The notes beneath the pieces were generated by a model. The model searched no databases, was not told the DNA's origin, and saw only the letters and a program-made list of their open reading frames with translations. A program made the position numbers and the translations under genes. A stretch of 64,000 nt of DNA from positions 124,001 to 188,000 of the forward strand of contig JAESUZ010000342.1 in assembly GCA_017311185.1 (NCBI GenBank), given 5' to 3'. Source of the DNA: Proteles cristata cristata (lineage: Eukaryota > Chordata > Mammalia > Carnivora > Hyaenidae). Of this stretch, positions 25,456 to 36,620 are shown in pieces; position 1 is the stretch's first letter, and every line of letters begins with the position of its first letter.

Positions 25456-25892
25456 AGTTGTGGGGTGTGCATGTGTGTGTGTGTGTGTGTGTGTAAAAGA
25501 GTATTACACAGCCATCAAAAATAATGAAATCTTGCCATTTGCAACCATGTAGATGGAGCTAGATTATGCTAAGCGAAATAAGTCAGAGAGAGAAAGACAA
25601 ATACCATACAGTTTCATTCATATGTGGTCTTGAAGAAACAAAACAGATAAACATATGGGGGGAAGAAGAGGGAAATAAACCATAAGAGACTCTTAAAGAC
25701 AGAGAACAAACTCAGGGTTGATGGAGGGAGGTTTGTGGGGGAGGGGCTACATGGGTGATGGGGGTTCAGGACACTTGTGACGAGGGGCACCGGGTGTTGT
25801 ATGTAAGTGATGAATCACTAAATTCTACTCCTGAAACCAATACTACCATATATGTTAACTGACTAGAATTGAAATAAAAATGAAAAAAAAGA
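25456..25892 (+). mobile_element. Carnivore-type L1 3' end, plus strand
   Basis: Starts at a GT microsatellite, then gagtattacacagccatc (ORF2 end) and gattatgctaagcgaaataag. The 3' UTR contains cataagagactcttaaag, acgaggggcaccgggtgttg and aaattctactcctgaaacc, and ends in an A-rich tail. It resembles the fragment at 15086, including a dinucleotide repeat at its 5' edge. Confidence 0.9.
25470..25494. repeat. (GT)n microsatellite
   Basis: Uninterrupted GT dinucleotides at the 5' edge of an L1 3'-end fragment. Confidence 0.95.
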
Positions 25893-26879
25893 CCATCTGG
25901 GGAATGAGTAGAACAGTTCTCAGAAACGTTACATCAAGTGAAATGAAAGTAAGCAATTTATCTATTGATTCTCACAGCCCCTTTTATGAGGGTCAGCTCT
26001 GGGACCATTAACATCCCCCTTACACTTCAGGGCAGTGGCTGTTCAAGGCCGAAAGTGCCTCTGTCTGTCTCCCACCCCCTGCTTTGGAGAGAGAGAGCCC
26101 CCAGCAGCCAGACAAGGCAATGCTGACACTGAGATGTGGCACGCTGGCAGAATGCACGGAATGTTTATCCCAGCTTCAGGGAGAACAGCCCTGATACACA
26201 GCGCTGGAAGAACGACATGACATCAGTGACCAAACAGGACAGAGCCGCACCTGCCTAACTCAAGAGCATCAAGGTCCCAGGGTTCAAGCAGAGATCTTCC
26301 AAGGAGTCCACAAAAAGGCCCATGTGACGAACCCCCCCCAAAACCAAAACAGCTTTAAACATCGGCTGGGCATAGAGAGAGCAAAGCCGGCATTCCTTTC
26401 CCCCTTCCTTTTGCTCTTCCTCGGTATGCCCAGATCCCTGGGCCGTCTGGCCAACATGCCAGGGGACCACGGAAGGGGAGAAATCCGAGTCTGTGCCCCC
26501 TTTCTCCACTGGAGGCTTCAAGCCTGGGAAAGCGATGAAGTGCTTGCTGCCTTTAAATCAAAGTTCAGCCTTTTCATTAATATCCTGGATTGGACACTGA
26601 TTTGCAAACCAAGACTGTTTGTAACTCCATAACCATAAGAGCTACATGTTACCTAATAACGACCAGAAACATTTTGTCTTGGGGCAGAGATAAATCAAGC
26701 ATGGGAGATAAATAAAGTCGCTCTTTGATCGCAGCATCACAACATCGGCCGTCCTTATTTAATCTGCGTCTGTCAGGCCATTTTAATGAAATAAAATTCA
26801 TCTTTGTTTCACGCCCCCCCACCCCCACCCCCCCCCAGGATGACCCTAGGTCCGGAGCCCGCCCGTCCCTCCCAGGCAT
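25893..26879. other. Unassigned non-coding DNA, possible regulatory block
   Basis: Repeat-free by eye. 26530-26810 is AT-rich with sites such as ctttgatc (TCF-like), attaatat and ttttaatgaaat, followed at once by a C-rich run at 26814-26836. This looks like the sort of sequence found in conserved non-coding elements, but conservation cannot be judged from one genome. Confidence 0.35.
26814..26836 (-). repeat. C-run; G-quadruplex-type motif on the minus strand
   Basis: C7-A-C5-A-C9 on the plus strand gives G9-T-G5-T-G7 on the minus strand. Such spacing can form a G-quadruplex, or an i-motif on the C strand. Confidence 0.7.
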
Positions 26880-27305
26880 GTAACACCCTCCTCCGTCAAA
26901 TTCTATGCTCCAGCCACACTGTGATTCTGTCACTTCCTGCAGGGAACTCGAATGTAGCTCTTCTCGAGTCCTTCATAGTATTGTTCTTTCTCCCCTCCTC
27001 CTACCTTCCACCTTCTCTTTGACGCCACCTAATCACTTAGCACTCACTGGATCTCAACTTGGATGTCGCCTCCTCCAGGAAGATCTTCCCCAAGCATCCA
27101 AGTCTGTATCACACGTCATTCAGGTGCTCCATCCCTCCTAGCACCTGTCGCTACCATATTTCCTTGTTTACTTTGTGCTGCGCTCTGTGCCCTCACTCAC
27201 TACCACAATCTCTGTAAGACGCAGTCCCTCTGGCTCACCTGTGCAGCACCAGAAGTCAGCACAGTGTTAGGCCTACGGTGGGAATGCCTGTCAAATGAAA
27301 TAATT
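26880..27305 (+). repeat. L2 LINE 3' region, plus strand
   Basis: The order of phrases fits L2 ORF2 end to 3' UTR: ctccagccacactgtg, ctcaacttggatgtcgcctcc, aggaagatcttccccaagc, and agcacagtgttaggcctacgg near the end. The plus-strand open frames are L2 relics. Confidence 0.65.
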
Positions 27306-27459
27306 TGTATGTATATGTTCATAAAAGATCTGACACACGTACACAAGTTAAGCCATAAATATATTTAAAACTCAGCTTTGCAGAAAAGAATAAAATGATA
27401 AGACATTGGAACCATCCTGGGAAAGTCAGGATTTATGGGGGCTCTATACTTCTCACGAT

Positions 27460-27622
27460 AGTGTTTCTCAAAGTATGGCCCCTAGACCAGCAGCATCACT
27501 GGGAAGCTTGTCAGAAATGCAAATTCCCAGCACCTCCCCACATTCAGAAACTCTGAGGGGGGGAGTCCAACACCTGTGTTTAACAAGCCCTCCAGGGCAT
27601 GCTCAAGTTGGAGAATCCCTGC
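27460..27622 (-). mobile_element. MER20-type non-autonomous hAT relic
   Basis: Inverted MER20-type sequence: gtgtttctcaaagtatgg, gaccagcagcatcactgg, cagaaatgcaaattcccag, cctccagggcatg. No clear 8-bp duplication was seen. Confidence 0.7.
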
Positions 27623-28615
27623 CCTAATATTTGAAATGCTCCTCCCTGCAAAGTGCTGAAGTCATATTTGGAAGGAGGAGATGATGTCTATTAAACACCC
27701 CTGAAAACCAAGACCCATATGATCTCCTTCTTCTTGATGCCGTTGAAGTTAACCATCCAAACTAAAGACCGTCCAACGCAATCCATTACCAGAGGATTCA
27801 GCTGGAAAGGATTACAGCCAAGCAACACTGTCAACATCTACAAACGGGGTCCAGGTGCATGCATCTGGTACTCCTGGCTAGGAAATCGCTGGATTACTTG
27901 CTCCATTTAGTTCTACATTTTAACAGTCTGACATTTTAAAGTGCATGGCTGGGTTTTTAATCAGATGGGCCCATCTCTGTACCTATCTTGGCATGACGAC
28001 TTACTTTGTGGGAGAGTTGAATTAGCAAGGGTGTTAAGCCTCAGGTTGGGCCAAAGGGAGAGGAAGTGATACTTGAAATGTCTGGCCAATCCAAATGTGA
28101 CCTCAAAATGTGAGATCGAAACCTCCAGGTGGACAGGGACAGTGAAGAGCCACGTAGAAACCAATCAAAACCTTCAGGGAATATTTGCTGATCCCTTCAC
28201 CCAGGGACGCTGGATATTCTTAAAACACTATCAAGTTCAGGGAGATGAAAGGCTTGTATCTTAGACAGATTCTGTTGTATTCGTGAGGGTCACCAATGGG
28301 ACAGACCAAGGCACAGGAAGGAAAATGCCTTTAAATGGAGCATGTAAGTATGTGTGCATGCATGAACACACAAACCAAAACACAAAAAAGAAACGAAACA
28401 AGAAGAGCCAAGGAAACGAAGGGAAAAGAGTGAAAATGTTGAGTTCAGGTTAACCAAAAAACAAAACAAAAAATGTATCAGACATTATGTTGGGGACGGA
28501 AAAAAGGGAGAAGGGTACAAATGCTCACCATCTTAGTGCCAAAGGCTATCTACTTATCCTCTAGAGCGGCCAGTAAGGAAGCTGGTAGCTACCTGAGGCT
28601 GCTTAAATGAAAAGC
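27623..28615. other. Unassigned non-coding DNA
   Basis: No gene or clear repeat recognised. Frames of about 65 codons on both strands at 27961-28264 overlap each other and have no domain. Confidence 0.4.
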
Positions 28616-28860
28616 AATTGCCATCACCCAGAGGGCACTTGTTGAGATGGGCACTGTGAGTGGTATGTAAGCAATGAAACACAGGAATCTACCCCCAAAA
28701 CCAAGAGCACACTCTACACACTGTATGTTAGACAACTTGACATTAAATAATATTACAAAAATAACAAAATAAAAAATAACAAAAACTAAAATAATAAAAT
28801 AAAATGAGGACACTAATCAAAAAATAAAAACTTATTACAAAAAAAGCAATTAAAAGTCAA
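28616..28860 (+). mobile_element. L1 3'-terminal fragment with AT-rich tail
   Basis: Very short L1 3' UTR end (gagggcacttgttgagatg, then actgtatgttagacaacttgac) followed by an expanded A/T-rich tail of aataaaa-like units to 28860. Confidence 0.7.
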
Positions 28861-28877
28861 TAAAATAAATTCAGGGC

Positions 28878-29005
28878 CTCTGTCACATAAGCCACATTTC
28901 GGCTGCTTGGGAGTCCCATATGGCTACCATATTGATTGAACATCAGGGATTAGAATACTCCCATCATCCTAGAAAGTTTTCTTGGACAGTGCTGCTCTAC
29001 AACTT
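28878..29005 (-). mobile_element. hAT-type MER relic (MER3/MER33-like), minus strand
   Basis: Antisense of the same element type seen at 59475: taagccacatttcggctgc, catatggctaccatattg, aaagttttcttggacagtgctg. The family name is from memory and not certain. Confidence 0.6.
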
Positions 29006-29225
29006 ACTCTAAGATCAAATTTGCACTTTTTTCCATCCTTCCAGGAATATCCACACTCATAGACTACGGAAAACCAAAAGGTAAATTACCAAGGACACAA
29101 TTTTGCTTTGTTGATGAATTAGACTTCTCCCTGAAATTCAGCGCAAACAGGGCCTGACTTGTTTGTCTACACATCTCTCAAGCATACACACTCAACATGA
29201 TTCAACAGAACAAACGTTAACCTGA

Positions 29226-29350
29226 ATGTCTTCTCAGGGCAGGACACTGCCCTGGGCACCACCTGAAGAGTCAAGATGCATAGAATGTAGTCCCTGTTCT
29301 CCAAGGAACTTATTTGACAGAAGGTATAAGACCAGGACATAACGGTGATA
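29226..29350 (-). repeat. L2 LINE 3'-end fragment, minus strand
   Basis: gggcaggacactgccctggg and ccaaggaacttatttgacag match, loosely, the inverted L2 3' end. Low divergence-adjusted confidence. Confidence 0.45.
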
Positions 29351-29439
29351 TAAGAAAAGCAGGGATGTTGGGAGAGATATGAACGAAGCTGTGGGTCCTC
29401 CTAGTCCACACTCCCCCCACAGGGCTGCTGTGCATATAA

Positions 29440-29900
29440 TAGCCTTGTTAAAAATACAGATGCTCTGTATTTATAGGTCTGATTTTGCTTTTTGTTTGTT
29501 TGCTTATTCATTTGCTTTTTTTAGATTCCACATAAGAGTGAAACAATACGGTATGCGTCTTTCTCAATTTGACTTCTTTCACTGAGTATGACATCCTCTT
29601 AAGTCCAAATTGATGGTTGCCAGAGGGAAGGAGGGAAGGAGAGAAGGGAGATGGGAAAAAATGGGTGGAGGGGAGTGGGAGATACAGGCTTCTGGGATGG
29701 AATAAATAAGTCAGGGGAATAGAAAGTACACAGGCAGTATAGTCAATGGTACTGTAATAGCACTGTGTGGTGTCAGCTGGTAGCTACGTTTGTGGTGAGC
29801 ACAGCATAATGCAGAGACAGCCTGAATCGCTATGTTGCACACCTGAAACTGATGGGGCATTGTGTATCAATTGTACTTAAATTTTAAAAATTAAAAAAAA
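29440..29900 (+). mobile_element. L1 3' end with 5' inversion (twin-primed)
   Basis: 29612-29900 is the plus-strand L1 3' UTR (ttgatggttgccagaggg, gcacacctgaaactg, A-tail). 29440-29611 is the adjoining upstream part of the same element in reverse (read in reverse it gives gcaaaatcagacctataaat and, further upstream, the ORF2 end). The two halves are contiguous in a normal L1, which is the classic twin-priming outcome. Confidence 0.85.
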
Positions 29901-30216
29901 AAGTATGCTCCAGCCCCATCTGAAGAGACGGATATTCCTTGGCTCTGGGAGAGGCTTCCAGCAATAGGCATGTACCTCCTTCATGGAAGCAGACACCAGC
30001 CTTTGGGTATAAAGAGACAGGACAGTACAGAGGAGTGAGCATTCTCTTATAGGTCAAGAGAAGGGGGGTTTGTAACCTGGTTTTGGCACAAATACTTGTG
30101 TGTTGTTGATCAAACCACTTCGACAATTTAACTAGTGACTGTTGTCAAAATGTCCCCATCATGATTTGTCCTGGAATCTCCAAAAGCCAAAGGAATAGTT
30201 TAAATTCTTGAGTAGG
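29901..30216. other. Unassigned non-coding DNA
   Basis: No gene or repeat recognised between the L1 tail and the SINE fragment. Confidence 0.4.
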
Positions 30217-30323
30217 TGGGGTGCCTGGGTGGCTCAGTTGATTAAGTGTCTGACTCTTGATTTCGGCTCAGGTCATATCTCACGGTTGTGAGATTGAGCC
30301 CTGCATTAGACTCTGCGCTGGGT
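30217..30323 (+). mobile_element. Truncated CAN-SINE, plus strand
   Basis: tggggtgcctgggtggctcag head, gactcttgatttcggctcagg core, stopping at ctctgcgctgggt. The CT-rich tail and A-tail are missing, so the 3' half was lost. Confidence 0.88.
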
Positions 30324-30940
30324 AGGAAAATGAACTCAGGAGTCAGTGAGATCTGAATAGAATTAACAGGGAAACAAAGTCTTGAAGTCACTAGAATTAT
30401 TCAAAGGCTTTAAGCCAAGCTAGAAGACAATATAGCCAATCCTCTGGTGACAGAGGAATCATCTGCTATACTTATCAAGCTATTAATTAATATGGGGGAG
30501 GGTCAGCAATCCTTAAGGGAAAGATCACACTTTTTATAGATAGAACAACTTTGGAATATAGGAAAGCATTCTTGGGGATTGAAATATGTGAAGCTGAGAG
30601 CAGCTGGCAAATATTACGTCCCAAGATGCTGTACTTATCAGATGACAAAAATGCTGAGAGTGTTAGCCAGTAACTAACTTGATGAGGCCACATTATCAAG
30701 AGATACCTCTTGGCGCATCCCTTGGTAATAACTGCTTTAACATCAATGGCTGATTGACTTGGGCCAGTGAGATGGAAACCCACCTGTGTTTGAGCAGAAC
30801 CAGAGAAATCAACATTAAGTTTGTAGTTGATTTTAATAAAATCATAGCCTACAAAGCACATCAGTATTGCAACTTTACCTTTTCTATTTCCATCTTGGGT
30901 TTCTTTTTGTCAATCTATTCTGGGATATTGCAAACTCATC
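30324..30940. other. Unassigned non-coding DNA
   Basis: No gene or repeat recognised. The 124-codon minus-strand frame at 30487-30861 has no known domain and no supporting signals. Confidence 0.4.
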
Positions 30941-31087
30941 CCTTCTTTCTTTCTTTCTCTTTCTCCTTTCCTTCCTTCCTTCCTTCCTTCCTTCCTTCCT
31001 TCCTTCCTTCCTTCCTTCCCCCTTCCTTCCTTCCTTCCTTCCTTCCTTCCTTCCTTCCTTCCTTCCTTCCTTCCTTCTTTCTTTATT
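30941..31087. repeat. (CCTT)n microsatellite, about 145 bp
   Basis: Pure pyrimidine run, mainly CCTT units with CTTT units at both edges and one ccc interruption at 31019-31021. It creates spurious Pro/Ser/Phe/Leu-rich frames on the plus strand and Lys/Glu/Gly/Arg-rich frames on the minus strand. Likely length-polymorphic. Confidence 0.97.
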
Positions 31088-31603
31088 TTTTAAAGATAGG
31101 AGATGAAAGGGATTGCTTTCACTTAACAGGGCAAAGCAGGTAAAGAACAAGAAAGGTGATTCACTCAAGGCTGTCTTAATTTCCTTTGTTTGAATGTATC
31201 CCATCACCACCACCAGAATGCCTTCTTTAATGACAAACAATTTCCTGCTACACCAGATTCCAAGACTTTAATCCTTGCGAAGGGGCATGCAAATGCTAGA
31301 TTTGTAAGTCATATGCAATTGTTTCAAGGAATTTTTATTGAGTTTCATTGGACATGCAGGCTAAAATGCAATTTCTGGCTTTTATTAGACTTTAAAAGTC
31401 TATGTTTCAACGAACTCAACAAAGGAAACTTTGGGTGCAATACATAGCAGATGGGAGGCAAGACCATCATGTAAGACTGTACTGGTTGGACACTGTTCAA
31501 CTCTAGAGAGAGCCATTCACAAAGTCTTCAAAATGAATAATGTCCCTGGGAGTTGTACCTGCTCAACAGTTCAAGACATTCTTTGCTGAAAAAAGCTTTT
31601 TAC
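31088..31603. other. Unassigned non-coding DNA
   Basis: No gene or repeat recognised. Confidence 0.4.
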
Positions 31604-31617
31604 AGAATTATTATAGG

Positions 31618-31838
31618 TTAAGGAGACCTGGGTGGCTCTGTCGTTTGAATGTTCAACTCTTGATTTCAACTCAGGTCATGATCTCATGGTTCGTGGGATT
31701 GAGCTCTATATCTGGCTCTGTGCTGACAGTGCAGAGCCTGCTTGGGTTTCTCTCTCCCTCTCTCTCTGCCTCTCCCCTGCTCGCACTCTCTGTGTCTCTC
31801 TCAAAATAAACAAACATTCAAAAAACTTAAAAAAAAAA
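31618..31838 (+). mobile_element. CAN-SINE, plus strand
   Basis: Decayed head (agacctgggtggctctgtc), then tgatctcatggttcgtgg, gtgctgacagtgcagagcc, CT-rich segment and aaaataaacaaacatt tail. The near-perfect TSD agaattattatagg / agaattatcatagg sits at 31604-31617 and 31838-31851. Confidence 0.93.
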
Positions 31839-31864
31839 GAATTATCATAGGCTATTTGTTCACT

Positions 31865-32225
31865 CAATTATTTATTAATTGCTTATCATATATAGGTTCT
31901 GTACTAGACCTCAGTGAGCAAGACCGATTAAGTCTCTGTCCTCATGGAGCTAATATTATATTAGGAGTGTCAAATAACTAAGCAAGCACTCATAATTAAA
32001 GCATGACAGTACTGTGATACAAGAAATAAAGGGTGCCATAAAGCAGAGAGGAGAGACTCCCTTTGGGAAGGGATCAGGAGAGATTCCTAAAGGAATTGGT
32101 GGTTATTCTGAAATATTAGCAATGAAGAGGAAATAGACCAAGTGACTGGATATGGTTAGGATGGGGTAGCGGTAGGGGATGCTGTCCCAGGAAGGACATT
32201 ATGTGTGCAAAGGACTGAATGATGT
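31865..32225 (-). repeat. L2 LINE 3' region, minus strand
   Basis: Inverted L2 3' UTR order: ttattaattgcttatcatat, tgtcctcatggagctaatatt, gatacaagaaataaaggg, then aaggacattatgtgtgcaaagg. Two diverged landmarks agree in order, so the call is reasonable. Confidence 0.6.
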
Positions 32226-32439
32226 ATGGTACACTGAGTCATCAGCTACTTCTTGATGCCAGTGTTGTTGGAACCAAGTGTACCTGTCCAAGTGCCAATG
32301 ACAGAGCCAAGCTATGGATCCTGGGGAAGATGTCATCTCTATGCAGTCACTTGGACAGCTGTGCCTCGCCTCTGTCTGGTGACGCTTTCCTCTGATCTTA
32401 TGCTCTGTTCGAAAGTAATCAGGGTACTTCACTCCCTAC

Positions 32440-32550
32440 TCGACCGTGAGAGCCCACTGAGAGCAGAGACTATCTTATCTCCCCGGGTCCTGTTATTCTG
32501 TCTCTGCATGTGATAGGTATCCAATAAGTATTGAGAGAGAATAATTAAAT
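32440..32550 (+). repeat. L2 LINE 3'-end fragment
   Basis: ctcgaccgtgagagcccac, tctctgcatgtgataggta, then tccaataagtattgaga follow the L2 3'-terminal order. Confidence 0.55.
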
Positions 32551-33252
32551 CATCACCTACCTTAAAGTAAATCAATGTGAGATAAGGGCTTGGGGATTTT
32601 ATTTTTCCTTTTTCCAACCTTTCCATTAAGCTAAACCAACATAGATATTTAACCCAGGCAGACACTGAGCCCGGTTTTTCTGATTTCAGTTGTGCTATTA
32701 GTGAACACATAAGGAGTAGTTTCCTGATATTGTAATAAGACAGAAAAGAACATTTAAACAAATAATGATATTTGCAGCACAAGACTCATGATCTCATGTT
32801 TTGATTCCAATCTTATAAACACTTGGAAGTAGCTTTATAGGTGTCTTGGGCTAATTCTGAGAGAGTGTATAGTTCTTGTGCAGCCATTGGAAAGAAAACA
32901 CAGTATCCGGTTCCAATAAAATTTTCAGACACGGCAGTAAATCAGGCTCGCCTTTCAGAATACAGCATTAGGCCATCGGTTTGGGCATAACATTTGGTAA
33001 TATCATTGAGACACTGAAGGCAATTGTCATAACCCATATGTATCCAATGTTCCAAGGGCAGCTCTATGTCGAAGCCAGAACATGACAATCGCATGTGGCT
33101 TTTTTTTTTTTTTAACCTGGTATGGAGGGGACCATAGAGACAGATAGCCTGAAACCCATGAACAAGATTAGTCTTTGCCTTGACACTAGGGGAGTACTTT
33201 TCTGAAAGCTCATAAAATATTTTCGTAGCTCCGATGATAAGTTTGCAGTGAC

Positions 33253-33278
33253 GGGGGTCGGGGGGGGGGGCGGGGAGG
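33253..33278 (+). repeat. G-run; G-quadruplex-type motif
   Basis: G5-TC-G11-C-G4-A-GG. The runs are long and loops short, which favours quadruplex formation and replication slippage. Confidence 0.75.
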
Positions 33279-34859
33279 AGTGGCAGTTCTCAATTTATTT
33301 TATTCAGCTGAAAAATTTTTTAATATGTTAGACTGCAAATGTGTGCACTGATGTAAGTCACCTGCACCAGTCCTTTCTCTGGTTAGTGACAATGTGGCCA
33401 GGCCCGGTGCGGATAAGTGCCCTAAAAAGGCAGGCTTTTATAAATCTGCTTATATTTTCACCTTGCATTTAAATTAGGAGGTTTTACTTCCAATTTTATC
33501 CTGGTCTTTAGACTGCTTTAACTTCTCACAAGGTCTGGTTCTAGAAGAGCGATGCCAAACCTGATCATCCATAACGACAGTGGTATACGTTAGAGAAATG
33601 TTGGCCTCCAGATTTCTTTGGAGCATTCAGATTTAATGCTGCCAATACCCCATATTTCTTGGGAGACATACTCAAGAATCTTTGATTTTATCTATCCGGA
33701 TACTCAGTAAAAATGAATAAAGTTACCCATTTAAAAGCCTTTCGTTTACTGGTATATTCTCATTACTTTAAATTCTGATGATCTTGGATTACACTGGGCT
33801 ATTTCACCACTTAATCTTTCATAGTTTCTTGAGACTTTCATCAAAGCCGATACACTTTTCGGGTGCAAGTAACTGACATGTTACAGCACAGATATAAATA
33901 TCTTTACAACTGAGCATCTTTCCATGTTTGCTTTGTCAGAGTCGTCCAGTGACTATTTTTTGAATAAAAGAATGAATAGTTGCATAAAGATTTCTCTGTA
34001 TCAATCAGCCAAAAAGGTGAAGGCCAGACTGTGACTTGGATAACTTTCAAACAGATATTTCCAATTTCCCAATACACTTCAAACCACCCAGCATTTTCAG
34101 TCCACTGTTGCTCTAGTCCCTAGCTCTATGTTCGCTGACACAGGCCAGTCCAGCTCTCAGGAATAGTCAGTAAAGTGACGGTCCCAGAGTCACCTCAGTG
34201 AATGGCCCCATTCTGGTTTCTTGTGCTCTGCATGCCCTCAGTAGGTCCACTCTCTCCCATAGCTGAGCCCTCAGGCTTCCTATAAAAACCTTCTTCATCA
34301 CTGAAGATTCGATCCTATGCTAATTTCTACACAACCAACTTTTATCTTTGTTGGGAGGTTTTAAGAAATTCTGGTTTAATATTTAGAACACCCTTTCACA
34401 CTTTCTTGGCTGCCATTTTGCTCCTGATCTTGCCCCGAGCTCTTGTAACTGGATTTCTTTGTTCCCAGGATGGTTGGCTCACCTGAGGCCTCTTGGCTCA
34501 CCTCTTGGGCTCGATCTGCATCTCAGTAATTGGGATGAGCTTAGCCTCCTTAGGGAAGTACCGTCTTCATCTCTTCTAGGTACCTTGTGGCGCTGGAGGG
34601 CTCTATTCTCTTGCTCTCCGTCAGTTCAGGGAAGAACATTCCTGAAATCTGCCTCCCTGCTGCTGAGATGGCGGACCATCCCCTTTGGTTGCTAAATCAC
34701 CTGCTGATGTGCTTCTCCCATTCGGCAGGCACCCCACTGGATCGTCTAACCCATGTTCTGTAGTTACAATTGCTGGGTACTGTCATCTACCCGTGTGTTG
34801 GCTCATATCCCCTGAGAAACACAGGATAAAGTGTACAAGGATTTCATAAGGGGGATGTG

Positions 34860-35340
34860 CCTGAGTGCAACGAACTACGATGGGAAATGGAGAAGGCCGA
34901 GAGGCCATTCAGATCGCGAGGCACAATGTCACAGTGAAGGAGAGAAGGGGAGAAGGTGGAAGCTCCTAGGCTGCCCTGTCATCTTAGGAAGGTGCGGGAA
35001 CGCTGTCGTCCGAGTCTGTCCACCAAAGTCACCCATCGAAGGGGTACTGTGTGACTCGGGAAGGGCCTGCCTTAGTATCTTCTCGTCCTTTAGTCAGTGG
35101 AAGGGTATGGCCTGTGGGAGGGGACCTTCGGCGTGAACCCCACAAGTGACTGTACACTGCAGCAGCTGGGCCCCTCATACGTTCATGCGCCCCGCGGTCA
35201 CAGGTCTGCCAGGCGCATGCTCGTGACCTTCACAACCCGTCAGGCTGCAGTTTCCTCCGGCGCCTGTAGTTATGCTTAGAGCCCGGAGCTAGACCCACCC
35301 CACAAGCACGGTGCTTTATGTCCGGGTCCCAGTGTCTCCT
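34860..35340. promoter_or_regulatory. Weak CpG cluster, possible CpG-island-like element
   Basis: About two dozen CpGs by eye in about 480 bp (for example atcgcgagg at 34913, gcgggaacgctgtcgtccgag at 34994, gcgccccgcggtca at 35187). The surroundings are otherwise CpG-poor outside SINEs. Local GC is about 55-60 percent. No TATA box or identifiable first exon is evident. It could be a promoter of a non-coding transcript, a decayed island, or an unrecognised GC-rich repeat. Confidence 0.35.
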
Positions 35341-36405
35341 AGCCTGCTCCATCTGGCCAGAGTCAAAGGCCAGCCAGGCCAGGCCTTGTCACGGGCAGTT
35401 GTTTCATGTGTCAATTCCTTCCTGGCATTTCTCAGGGAATCTATGTGTGTCTCTCGAACCCTAATCTAAGAAAAAGATCGTTAACACGTGAAGGAAATGA
35501 GCAAAGGTGTTATAGTCCTCCTCCAAGAATTAAAATTCAGTAATCAACACAGAGACATAACTGGTCTAATGAAAGGCACTGACACAAAGTCAAAAGTAAG
35601 AGCAGGAAACTCTGATGCAGGCATGGAGTCAAAGGACAAGGTCAGCGTTTCCGGAACCAGGACTGGAGCACAGGGAAGTGGTTGTGAGCTAACCAGTCAG
35701 CCTTGTTTTATAGCTGATCCCATGTTATAGATGTGTGCTCTTTGTAAATAAAATATATAGAAATAAGTTTACATGTGTAGTATGTTTTATACAAATCATA
35801 CGATTGGTGTTCAAGAAATGACGAGTTTTCAGAGCAAAGTAAGTACTTTAATTGGTGACTCTGGGTAATAGTGTTGTTAACCTTATAAGGAGAGCTGAAT
35901 GTGAGGTTCTTTAGATAGTACCCAGTAACATTTGTCAGCATTTTCCAGTGTTTGAATATTTGTTAGAAGCCACAATTCTTTTAAAATAATACTGATCTGA
36001 AAATTCTTCATTTATTAAACAATGTATAATATCTATAACAGTTGAATAAAATGCTTGGAGAACGCTGGAAGTAACTTAACAATAACGCATAATAGAGGAT
36101 GGCTTAGGAAATTCCCCAGAATTCTAATGTCTCATTCCAAGTCCTGAAGATTGGAAACACTGAGAGGTAAAGCTTGGGAATTCTCCAGAACTGAGCAGGG
36201 AAACGTCGACGACTAACTTGAGCATGCTGCTTTCTCCTTATCCAATCAGAATTCAACCCCCTTAGCCAAGCAGAACTTTAATTTCACTGCCCCGTGCACC
36301 TAATTTAACTGCTTGCTACATTATAATAAGGAAAACAATCATGTCATATGGGCTTCAGTAGTGAGTCTTTCCATTTTAGAAAAAGATAATACAGTTTACT
36401 TTTAA

Positions 36406-36620
36406 TATTTTATTTTTTATTTTTTTTATTTCTAGGAGAGATAGAGACAGCGTGAGCAGGGGAGGGTCAGAGAGAGAGGGAGACACAGACTGAAACAGGC
36501 TCCAGGCTCTGAGCTGGCAGTCAGCACAGAGCCCGACGCGGGGCTCGAACCCACGAACCGCGAGATCATGACCTAAGCGAAAGTCGGACGCTTAACCGAC
36601 TAAGCCACCCAGGCGCCCCG
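36406..36620 (-). mobile_element. Young CAN-SINE, minus strand
   Basis: Nearly undecayed copy of the same subfamily as 5704 (agctggcagtcagcacagag, gacctaagcgaaagtcgg, tttctaggagagat). It keeps most CpGs (cgacgcggggctcg). Perfect 17-bp TSD atacagtttacttttaa at 36389-36405 and 36621-36637. Confidence 0.97.

Larger units (their letters stand above)
32551..36388. other. Repeat-poor unassigned block (3.8 kb)
   Basis: The longest stretch without a recognisable interspersed repeat. It contains a T-run at 33101-33114, a G-rich motif at 33253-33278, and a GC/CpG-richer segment at 34860-35340. Open frames of 60-118 codons on both strands lack known domains. Confidence 0.45.

Noticed and set aside
30754..31143. 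129-codon frame rich in Phe-Leu-Pro-Ser, and the Lys-Glu-Gly-Arg-rich frame opposite
   Set aside because: Direct translation of the (CCTT)n microsatellite on the two strands.
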